A stretch of DNA of 64,000 nt from Diphasiastrum complanatum. Lineage: Eukaryota; Streptophyta; Lycopodiopsida; Lycopodiales; Lycopodiaceae. Positions 37,235 through 46,832 of this stretch are shown in pieces (positions within the stretch are counted from its first letter, which is position 1; every line of letters begins with the position of its first letter). Position numbers and translations under genes: made by a program. The notes beneath the pieces were generated by a model. That model was not told the origin of the DNA. It did not search any database and saw only the letters and a list, made by a program, of their open reading frames with translations. The stretch covers positions 25,441,368 to 25,505,367 of the forward strand of contig CM055106.1 in assembly GCA_029204225.1 (NCBI GenBank), in the 5' to 3' direction.

Positions 37235-39350
37235 TCAACTATCTATGATCTCTAAATTTATTTCTCTAGTTGGAAGTAGCTTGGGTGGAGAACACTCGGC
37301 CACTGCAATTGGATATGAATTTTTGATCACAATCTTTATGGTCTCCTGCCTGAAGTGCATTATCTCCATTGGGGAGACCTTCGGGCATTTAAACTGAAAA
37401 AAAAACATAAACACAGTTAAATGTAATTAATCAAAGATCAGTTAATAGGAGTTTGTATATGAAAAAAATAAAAACACAATTAGAAGTAATTAATCGAATA
37501 TTACCTCTTCCATATTTGGAAGTCCATCTTGTAATGCAAGCCAATTAAAAAAGTGTTTGGCATTGCATACGGTATACCAGCCACAGCTGACAGAATCAAC
37601 CTATTGGGAGGACTGCAGAATCCAAATTTGAACATTATGAGATATCGGATCAATGCGCAAGATGTAAGAATAAAATTTACAATGGAAACAAGCGCGCGGT
37701 GATCCGATATCAAAAATTTTTGATTGAATATCGGATCAGCGCGCACATTGGGAAAATAAACCAATCAATAACTAAAAGGGTGCGTCGAACCGATATTGAA
37801 AAATTTATATCTATGCATCAACCATTTTCAGCTTTGAGTATGCTTTTGCATTTGGTACTAGAAATAGTTCCAGTATTTTCTGTATATGGGTCCTGGCAAT
37901 TTTGTGTGTGTGTGTGTGTGTGTAAAAGAGTTCATCTTCAAACAAACTGGATTACACACACCCTCATCATTGACGTGAGGGGACAACACATATAAGCTCC
38001 AATGATCACTGAAATCAGAAAACAAGAAATTTATGAGAATCAATGTGAAATCAAAATTCATATGAAAAATTCAATAAAATAAAATCTGAAAAATAGTCGC
38101 TTACTTTGTTATGTATGGCAGCACAAGAATTGGAGTCCCCAGTTTGACGTATTGGAGCATATCATCGTGCACACTTTTGAAATTAGGAAATCAAATGCTG
38201 CCATGAATTGAAGGGGAAACAATGCAACATCTATAAACAATGGGGTTTGGAAGAACTCCATCCAGTACTGAATGGCCCCACCTCCTACATTGTCCCCTAG
38301 TATTTTATCCCTACTTTCTAATTCAACAGTATCTAAACTCGAAAGGGGGAGACCATCATTGGTCTTCGGCATTCTAAAATTGTATCAAGGACCTAAACCT
38401 TTAAGATACATATTTAACAATTGGTCATACTATACATATTGAGGACTATTTACAAAGGCAAGTGCAGGGGTTGCCGGAAGTAACACAGATAAATCACATA
38501 AAGAATTGTCATTCAAAATTGATTCTACCTTTACACTAACAAAATCATCTAAATCGCTTCCAACAACAGGAGGAGGGGAACTAATATTTACGGGTTTAGG
38601 AGGAGGAGGAGATTTAGGAGGTGGAGATTTATTAGGAGAGGAAGATTTAGCAGGAGAAGTTAAAGATGGAGTGGAAGGAGAAGAAGGAGACTTAGGAGGA
38701 GAATAAGGAGAATTAGGAGGAGAATCAGGACGGGAATGAATAGAAGAAAGAATAGTATTCAGAGGAGTTGGCTTGGAAAAATCCCTTGCTTTAGATGGAG
38801 GGTCAAGAGACCTCCTCTTCTTTGAAACACTCCCGGTTTGTATACAAATAACAAGCCGGGTTGGTTGAGATTGCTTGCGTTTTCTCCTCTCTGAATCTTG
38901 TTTTGGAGGAGAGGAGGGAATAGGTCTAAAGTATTCAGCAAACTTATCATATGTGTCCCGAAACCTGAACACTATGTTGAAATCCTTGGACATGATGGTC
39001 ACCCTCTTGGCATGGACAGCTGCAACAACAATATCAGAAAAAAATTTCACCTAGAAATCCTCATATGCAGTGTGCAGCGCCTCAATTGCCATTACCGTCC
39101 ATCTCACATCTACAGATAGACTTTTTGTCACCTGCTTGATGGACCTCTGTATGTGAGATTTCGGAATCAGAAGATTATTTGTCTTCTGAAGCTTCCGAAT
39201 ATCCTTGAGCCATGGAGGGTCTCTTCTTCTGCCCCTTGGCCTAGGAGGAGGTGGTGGTGGACGAGGTGGCGGTTGTGGATTTCCCTGACCCGCACCTGAA
39301 ATTGGTATTCCACCTGAATGACCACGTGTTGTCTGCTTGGTCTGCGCCAT
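37235..39350 (-). pseudogene. Histone H3-like / Ulp1-type cysteine protease fusion (core gene B)
   Basis: The Met at 39350 opens MAQTKQTTRG, a copy of the H3 tail with K4 kept. A Pro/Arg linker is followed by an H3 histone fold: WLKDIRKLQKTNNLLIPKS, IEALHTAYEDF, and AVHAKRVTIMSKDFNIVFRF. A Ser/Pro-rich linker leads, in the same frame, to GGAIQYWMEFFQTPLFID. Splice sites at 38105/38008, about 37850/37612 and 37505/37393 join LVLPYITNDHWSLYVL (catalytic His), LKMNSF (Asn where Asp is expected), VDSVSCGWYTV (catalytic Cys) and SPMEIMHFRQET, ending at 37235. Exon 1 has TAG at 39053 and 38432, TGA at 38387 and a GT frameshift near 38172; exon 3 has one TAG. A SUMO-protease-like or adenain-like fold is supported; the target is unknown. 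Confidence 0.8.
37641..37800. promoter_or_regulatory. GCGCGC...GATATC motif group in an intron
   Basis: Four motif copies lie in an intron of the H3-protease gene: 37641-37660, 37691-37711, 37727-37746 and a variant at 37781-37800. The second and third face each other across a short spacer and form a long near-palindrome. Confidence 0.7.
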
Positions 39351-39570
39351 TAATGTGTAGTAGCGAATCAGCGCGCGATAATGTTGATTATAGGATCAGA
39401 CCTCAGGTCGGGCGCGTCGAAGCGATACTGGAGCTCAACAATTACGTAAGTGGGTAGCGAATGGGCGTGCGCGAGTAGTAACAGATTGAAGGAAGTTGGT
39501 TTTGAGCACGCTGAATCGATATCACATGGATGCAATTAACTATAAGCAAACAAATTTCAGCGTCGTCGAT

Positions 39571-39582
39571 CAATATATATAG
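39571..39582 (-). promoter_or_regulatory. TATA-like box for core gene B
   Basis: CTATATATATTG on the minus strand lies about 225 bp upstream of the H3-protease start codon, inside the motif cluster. The position suits a TATA box with a long leader; there is no transcript evidence. Confidence 0.35.
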
Positions 39583-40548
39583 AGAAATTCAGAAATGATT
39601 GCAAATGTGGTGGCTCGTATTACGATGATGATTACTCAGAGGCTTGTCAATCAAATCAATCTAAATATCCATCAATCTTCAAAATGATTAGTCCATATCG
39701 AATTAAACAAATTTAATTTCAAATAAAGTATGCTCACATCTACAATTAATGGTTCAAAAGTATAATATCACACTTCTACCATTTAATGTTGAATTTGACA
39801 ACGTTAAGCTTTAAATATAAGACCTTTTTTATATCCAATAATTATAATTTTTGAAAATACCAAAAGCCAGATTTTCACCCAATAGCTAATCAACGCGCAT
39901 ATAAAGCATTTGACAACCATAGTATGTATTCTCGCGCGCTCATCCGATATTGGACGCAATAAGAATGGTCAAAGCTTGATTCGATAGATTCTGCATAACT
40001 TTGACCATTATGAAGAGTCTTCCGAATCAAGCTGTGATCATGCATATAGGGTCCAATAGTTTCAAAAATTTCGACAATATTTTTTTCCTGGAATAGCGAT
40101 TCAACGCGCGAGGTCCAAATGCAGCTAATACATCGTCTGCTAGGCGCGCTGGTCCGATATCCCATATGCAGAAAAATATTATTGGAACGCATAATGAAAG
40201 ACTTATGAAAATATTCTGAATGACCATTATCTCAAAAGGAAAATTTTCATCTTTACGGTGCTTAAATAGGGCGAGAGATTGTAATAATTCTCCTCGTTCA
40301 CATTTTTCAATGATATCCATTAATCAATTGTTTATAATTCTTTTAATGATTTTCTATTTAATGCATTCTGGCGCAGGTACAGATTCTAGGGTCAGGGCTA
40401 ATGATGATTAGTTGAATCTAGTACTAGACTAGTCAATGTATTTCAGCTTAGGTACAAATTAGTCTCATTCTGATTGGTGGATAAATATAGGCTGTATATC
40501 ACAATTCGTTATTTGACAGATGTATGGCTGTGATCAACACGAATTGGC

Positions 40549-40556
40549 TATAAATA
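40549..40556 (+). promoter_or_regulatory. TATA-like box for core gene C
   Basis: TATAAATA lies about 280 bp upstream of the gene C start, followed by GC-motif copies in what would be the leader. Confidence 0.4.
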
Positions 40557-40833
40557 TGTGCACCACTTGCCTTATTTCAATTCCGTAATCTTTTATTCTG
40601 AACTCTCTAGCCTTCTTGTTTTTCTTCATTCTCCCGATATCGAATCGACGGGCGCCAATCCTTGCTGTGCATGCTCGTATTCATTCTGGCGCGCTGAATC
40701 AATATCAGCCACTGCCGACCAGTTCTTTTTGAAAAATTTCATTCTCGGCCTTACCATAGCGGATCAGCGCGCGCACTTTGCTTTATTCTTCTACCGATAT
40801 TTATCTGTCGCGTTGAACCGATATCAGATTCAA

Positions 40834-42361
40834 TATGACTAGTTCCTCCATGGCCTTAGATGACAAACTTATGGATTTTTTTAATGCCAATGACATTCCA
40901 TCTAACAGATTAGAGTATTTTGCTAATATTTTTTTTGCTCCCATTCGATATCGATAAGCTAGTTTATGAGAATCGTTATAATTTAATTTTTTATCTTGAT
41001 AATTTTTCTCAGATTATTAGTACTCCTGTCATGGATATAGATAATTTTTGTTTCGTTCATTTTCAGGACCTTGTACATTCCCAACCATCCTCTAAGCATA
41101 AACACAATAGAAAGTACTCTAACCTGCATGACCATTTCAAAAGAAGTATATACTGTGATATCCACAAAAGAATATGTCGCCTTCTAATCAAAGGAATGGC
41201 TTTTGTGTTCTACATATCTGCTGAAATTCCAGATGATGAGTCTGTTAAATCTTCAACTGTTTTATTGATCGAAGCATCTGCACCTTCTCCAGTTGATGTA
41301 AATGATGCAGATACTGATATAGGGGTTGAAGCTAAAGCTTCTATGGCTTCAGATTATAAAAAAACTCTCCCTCATTTTATAATCCTCTTTGATTCTCTTC
41401 CATCTGCATCTTCTGTTAATCAATTAACTCTACTTAATGTTCCTTTATATTTTATAAATAATGAATGTTATATTTCATTTAATGATATAGAAGATGTATT
41501 GAATCTGAGAGAGGATGAAATCCTCTCAATTTTTGCTCAAAATTTATCCAAATTTTCTGGCATTGTTGATTACTCATACGATGACCTTGAAAGTGAGATA
41601 GATTATGATAAAGATGACAATTGGAAATCTGGCAATGAGGCCTTGGAGTCCATGATTGAAAAATCTAAAGCCTATGAAAAGACTTTGCCTACAGAGGAGG
41701 AATTTCTGGAATTTCAAAAAAGATATCCTCCTAGGGCTTAGATATATCCCCTTCGAAAACTAGAGGCCATTGGAGGACATGACATCAGCAGAGCAAACGT
41801 CATTGATTACGATGATTATGATTTGGTAAGTAGATATTATATTGGTATTGATATTGTTCAATTTTCTTATTGAGTTTGCAGTGTTATGTATCATTCTAAA
41901 TTTATTTTCTTTTCTCGTTTACAAGATGCTATTGAAATAGATGACTTTGGTATGAGACGTGGAGGTGTCCGAGGTATATCAACTAGGAGAAAAGATGTTT
42001 CTCTATCTCATTATTTGAAAAACTTTCAAAATAATAAGATTTGTATATATCATTCATCTTATAATCCATATGCAACCACTGTTATTATGGCCATCAAATC
42101 ATTATCAGTCTGTTTAGGAGGCCATAAGTACGCAAGAGGAACATATAAAATAATTTTTGTGAAGAGAGATTTGGCTATCAAGATATTAAGTTATACTCCC
42201 AATGAGACTACCAAAAGATCATCTGCAATGGCCCTTTATTCGGGTTACATTGATTTGAGCAAAAGAAAAAATTTAGAATTTTTGGATCCATATGTAAGGA
42301 GATTATTCCTTCATGACAATACCATCTGTCTGAATTTTGAAGAGGATGATGATGATAATTA
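40834..42361 (+). pseudogene. Core gene C, acidic protein of unknown function
   Basis: The Met at 40834 (MTSSSMALDDKLMDFFNAND) is followed by a one-base frameshift in an eight-T run near 40930. The long frame then continues with YENRYNLIFYLDNFSQ, LLNVPLYFINNECYISFND, IEDVLNLREDEILS and an Asp/Glu-rich stretch to a TAG at 41739. Sense codons run on to a GTAAGT donor (41826) and a TTTGCAG acceptor (41881). The second exon (FGMRRGGVRG, HYLKNFQNNKICIYH, VCLGGHKYARGTYK, FLDPYVRRLFLHD) ends in EEDDDDN at 42361. The C-terminal exon is basic before its acidic tail. No family is recognised with confidence. It ends tail to tail with the transposase-like gene. Confidence 0.55.
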
Positions 42362-42365
42362 AATA

Positions 42366-44967
42366 ATTTTCTGTAATAGATTTTTGATATATTACAAGGA
42401 TCTCTCTTTTGTGATGAATTTGTACCATGTAATGAGTAACGTTGTCTTTTCTCCAACAATCATGTACAGATTTTACAAATGTGGTGCAATGATTTTGCAA
42501 AGTCCTCATATCTTTTGATGATAGGTTTTCTTTCCTGATAACACCTATGAGTTTGTCTAAGTTGCTCCACACTTGTCCCTTTTTCCACTCGATTACTTCC
42601 TTCCAATGTTCGTGTGGCTTGAACAATTTCTCTCCAAATTTCGTATTTGACACTTGATTCTTTGCATGTGTGATTGGATAAAAAACTTCTTGCTTTAACA
42701 CCTCCAATTGATGGCTTATTAGGAACGTTTCCTTTTTTCCCTGAGTGTCTGTCACTTTTTTCAATTGTGACATTCCCTTTATATAGTCCTGCATTTGACA
42801 GAACTATTTCCAATCTCCTAATTGCTGCTTTAGCCACTGACTCTGGTTTATGATTCCATGCTAGTAGAATATGTAGGTAAATAAGTTTTTCAACAATACA
42901 AACCTCAGCATGCAATGTGCATATGTGAACATATTTTAATGGAATTGGCAAAACACTCTTCATATTTGAATCTTCAGCTTCTTGTGTTGGGCCAATGTTT
43001 GTTGATCGTCTCAAATTCATATTGTAGCAATCCTTCATGCAATAAAGACATGGATGCTTTGATGTTGCCCCATGAGAGACATTATACATACATTTTAATG
43101 TTTTCAAATCCCCTGCAAGGTTCCATTGAATTTGAAAGCTTCCATGGTTTTTGACTGTAAATTTCTCACCCTCCAAATGTCTCTTTATAATCTCGCAGTA
43201 GTTTGTTCTTGAAAATATCCATGATAGTATTTTATGGTCCTCTTTAAAGACCTGTAGAGAAACAAGTAATGCATCACATGTCAATAAAAGCTGGTAGGGT
43301 ATGAATTCTTAATATAGATATTCTAAATGAAAATTGAAATGTATACCTAGAATGCCGCCAGCCACCATATGTGATTTTTCGATTGAACACTAAATGTTCG
43401 ATCATCTGTATCTGAAATTTTGTTCATCAAAGTGACACTCACACGTTCCAACTTCTGACCCTTGATGGTTTCAGATTCATCCAATTGTATTACAATAATG
43501 ATCTTTCCATTTACTTAACATTCGTCTAGTTTATAAAATTGATTAATGTATTTTAGAACATTTTCAATATCAAGGAAAATATTATTGCAATCGTTGTAAT
43601 TGAGCTCACCATATTTTGATTTGTATAATTCAGTTATATGAAGTCATTGGTCAACTACTTTGAACATTCCGTCATTATAAAAATTTCTTGTTAATCTTAC
43701 CCGATATGGACACAGAAGATTAATCTTCTTCACCATCAGTTGGGAAAAAGCTTCTTTAACTATTCTAAAAAAAGTAGAATAAGCATTTCTGCTAATTCCA
43801 GATACATCACATGCACCTTGTATCACATTCACATCCAAGTAAGATTGAACCTTAATCAAAACAATCTCTACAATTTCATTTTTCATTTTTTCAAACCGAG
43901 CATTTTTTATCATTCCTTTGCTGACTTTCTTGGTAAAACATGACTTAAAGATGATCCAATGCATGAACGATCTGTTAAATAGTTCTTTGCCACCAGACAT
44001 GATCTGCAACAAACATATGAAACTCAAATTATGTTTAGTAAATAAATAATCCATGTTATCAAGTGCAAATCAAACTTAAATGACATATACAAATCAAATA
44101 AACAGTTTAGATGACAAAATATTTGAATGCTCGTATTCTTTTTTTCTGATTGCTGCTATGTGTAGATAGGTCATCAATATTCTTCATCGGTACTCTCTTT
44201 CTTTTCCTCTTCATCATTGCCTTATTGATAACTTTTAGATCAACAGCAGATTTTAAACTCTCGGATCACAACTTTTCCATGGATTCTAACATTTCTTGGT
44301 TTGATCCTCCAAGAGTAGTGACAGTAGCATTCAACTCTGACATGGCATTCTTGAGTGCATTGTTTTCAGCACTAGTGTGTTGCACATAATGAAGCAATTG
44401 TTGATTTTCACATTGCAATTGTTGATTAGCAAACTGCAATTGTTGATTCAGACAAGATATGCTATGCATTCCAATATCTCACAACCTTTGAAAATATCCA
44501 AGTAATCCGCTATTTCCTTCACATACATATCTGAGAAGATGAGTTATAGACCTTAAATCTGGACACAAATTGGTAGCTGGATCATTAGGATAAATTGATC
44601 CATCCACCCCACAAATCTATATTCATATGATTATTCATTCTCAATTCTCTAACTATTGCTACAACATTCTCTACAACTTTCGCATTTTTCTTAATAATTG
44701 GAGTGCATTCCATCGGAAGAGCAACATGCAAATGGAACATTGCCATTGTTAAAACTACAATCATGTAAATGAATCTACCTACAGTAAATCAATATGAATA
44801 GATCTAGCATTCCTTACTTTTGTAATGTCTATGTCACATTGAAAAATCGTCTCGCCTCATATTTCATTATAAGCATACAATGATTTCAAAAGTTTTGCCT
44901 CTCCCGCTTCAGTTTTTGCATTGAGCACACCAATATTTTCAGTCTTAAAGCTCTAGTACCAAATTTG
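42366..44967 (-). pseudogene. DDE-transposase-like gene (core gene D)
   Basis: In order on the minus strand: an exon with GVLNAKTEAGEAKLLKSLY and a GTAAGG donor near 44820; MFHLHVALPMECTP; a Gln/Asn-rich coiled coil (LQFANQQLQCENQQLL); basic clusters (MKRKRKRVP, NQKKRIRAF) that could be nuclear signals; an exon from 44002 (MSGGKELFNRSFMHW). The putative catalytic core has QLDESETIKGQ (first Asp), NLAGDLKTLKCM (second Asp), HPCLYC (zinc pair), CTLHAEV and IVEKLIYLH. After a frameshift near 42.7 kb come KPHEHWKEVIEW and VTHYM; the segment that should hold the last Glu is lost. The order D-GDxK-CxxC-H resembles RNase-H-fold eukaryotic transposases. Superfamily unassigned. Confidence 0.6.
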
Positions 44968-45020
44968 GGAACGAGCATGAAGAGAAGTTATTACATCTCA
45001 TGCTAAACTAGCTATTGTCT

Positions 45021-45046
45021 GACGTTAACCATACTGGTTAAACGTC
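45021..45046. repeat. Short hairpin upstream of the transposase-like gene
   Basis: GACGTTAACCA and TGGTTAAACGTC face each other across three bases, with one unpaired A. It lies just outside the 5' end of core gene D and could mark the right boundary of the core element. No matching end was found on the left. Confidence 0.5.
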
Positions 45047-45076
45047 GGGCAAGGCCAAAAACTCGGAAAACGGTGA

Positions 45077-46169
45077 CTAGAAGTTACCGGTTTGCATTCT
45101 GTCTCTACGTAACCTCTCTCTAAAGTGAAATTTCTTAAAGGGCCCATTTTGAGCCCATATTTGCCCTAATGCAAAAACCTTTTCCAAGGAAGAACTTTCA
45201 CCTCCATTGATGAAGTTAGCTCTTTCCTTACCTTTTGCATGCTTGCACTTGACATGAAAAACCATTGAAACACCATCATTATCATCAAGACTAGCCAAGT
45301 TAGCACAAAGATGAACGTCTCTAAGAAGCATATTAGATCTTGACATAGATCTAGCATAAGAAAGCTTTTTAGACTTTGCATAAAATCCACCAATCTTATT
45401 GATGCTAAAAGGGAACTTTGGAAAGTTGAGACCAATCTCCTTTTCCATTCCATCCTTTTTGTAGCCATAACAAAAGCATCAAGCTTGAAAAGTCTACCTT
45501 GTCTATTGCCCCTAGCAACCAAGATTTCTTCCTTTGTAATGAAACAAGCATCACCACCAAACTTTACCATGTATCCTTTCTCTATCATTTGACCAACACT
45601 TAGCAAATTCTTTGAAAGTGAAGGAATGTAAAATACACCATCAAGTCTTGCTTTCCTATTAGTTAGAGAGAGAAATAGAAATTGAACTAATACCTTCAAT
45701 CACACACTCACCACCATGTGAATTGCTTTCTTGGCTCCATCATAAGTGACCAAAGAAGTAAAGAACTCCTTGTGACTAGTCATATGTGTGAACTAGCTCC
45801 ACTATCAATCCACCATGAATCTTTGTCACCTTCACTTGATATTAGACTTGAAGAACACATCAAAAGAGAATTACCAGCACCTAGATCCTCATCATTAGTA
45901 GTAAAGTTGATTTTCTTGCTACCTTCATTTCTTTGCTTCTTCAAACATTCATTTGCAAAATGCCCTTTGATTTCACAATAAAAGCATTTTAACTTAGACT
46001 TATCTTTCTTTTTGCCAAAAGAATAAGCCTCACCTTGATCTTGTCCTTTTGACCACTTGCCTTTACCTTTGCCCTTGAATTTTCCTTTGATGAACATAGC
46101 ATCCTCTTCATAATGATATGATGATGTAGATCCACTGGCATCTAAACTAGGACTTAGATTAACACCCAA
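45077..46169 (-). pseudogene. Ty1/copia nucleocapsid and protease remnant
   Basis: It reads EEDAMFIKGKFKGKGKGKW, a CCHC knuckle (CFYCEIKGHFANEC), then the protease DSWWIDSGASSHI. Two frameshifts later comes the spacer YIPSLSKNLLSVGQMIEKGY and GRLFKLDAFV. The gag capsid is missing because the LTR at 46.2 kb is followed almost directly by the knuckle. Everything after the protease spacer is frameshifted or lost. Confidence 0.7.
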
Positions 46170-46174
46170 AAGGG

Positions 46175-46703
46175 GATGAAAATAAGCTGCGGCTAACTAA
46201 TATCAACAAATAAAGCATGCCACAAATAAACCAATGAGAAGGAGACGAGAGGAGACCTGAGCACCTTCCCTCAAGCTATGCACCTTCCCAAAGGGAACAC
46301 AAATGAAATAGAGAGATATTCTCAAAATAGAGAGCAAGACAGCTTAATCTCAAAAGTGTTATTTACAAGGCCAATACCTCTCCTTTTATGGCAAGGAGGG
46401 TCTTCCATTATGGGACTAATATATTTATAGCCTTTCTAAAACTTCTAACTTAGGATTTAGAACTTCTAAGTTTCTTAACTTAGGAAAACTTAAGAAAAAA
46501 TATTTCTGATCTTAAGTTTCCTAAGTCTAAGTTCTAAATCTAAGTTTAAGCTATTTTATTACTATTTAAGCTTCTACTCATGGGCTTACAAAACACATGC
46601 CACAACAGAAGTTTATTAACAGACACTCATACGTGGACTTACAAAACACATGCCACAGAGTTTGATTTCCCTCTTTTTTACTTTTCTCTGTGTTAGAATA
46701 GAT
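46175..46703 (-). repeat. LTR of the adjacent copia
   Basis: It starts TGTTAGCATC near 46703 and ends close to 46175, just upstream of the nucleocapsid remnant. Its first 260 bp match the fragment at 29214-29465. A TATA-like word (CTATAAATATATTAG) is at about 46425. The exact 3' end and the primer-binding site are not certain. Confidence 0.6.
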
Positions 46704-46832
46704 GCTAACATTATGCCCCTCCTTATTGGATTGGTGGTCCCACACCAATCGAAGTTTGCTGGATCTTTTGAGCTTCCTGGAGGCGTGATTGTTGTTGGTG
46801 GATATGATAGATTTTATTGTCAATGTCTTCCA

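Larger units (their letters stand above)
39361..40826. promoter_or_regulatory. Shared divergent promoter region with repeated GCGCGCTGATCCGATATC motif
   Basis: Between the start codons of the two divergent core genes there are about twelve copies or half-copies. Positions are near 39361, 39409, 39457, 39505, 39886, 39931, 40096, 40142, 40635, 40688, 40758 and 40808. Full sites combine GCGCGCT, GATCC or GAACC, and GATATC; half-sites keep only the GCGCGC or only the GATATC side. The outermost copies lie 10 bp from the H3 gene start and 8 bp from the gene C start. This layout suggests binding sites for an element-encoded protein. Which protein binds is unknown. Confidence 0.7.

Noticed and set aside
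37235-38372. Polinton/Maverick protease (adenain-like) as the identity of the protease half
   Set aside because: No polymerase B, packaging ATPase, capsid or retroviral-type integrase is nearby; C48 and adenain folds cannot be separated from these motifs alone.
38506-38706. Gly-rich plus-strand frame opposite the Ser/Pro linker
   Set aside because: It is the antisense shadow of the linker-coding repeats in the H3-protease gene.
42366-43284. Possible RAG1/Transib relationship of the DDE-like gene
   Set aside because: Only the general order of acidic and zinc residues is shared; no diagnostic motif was seen, so no family name is given.
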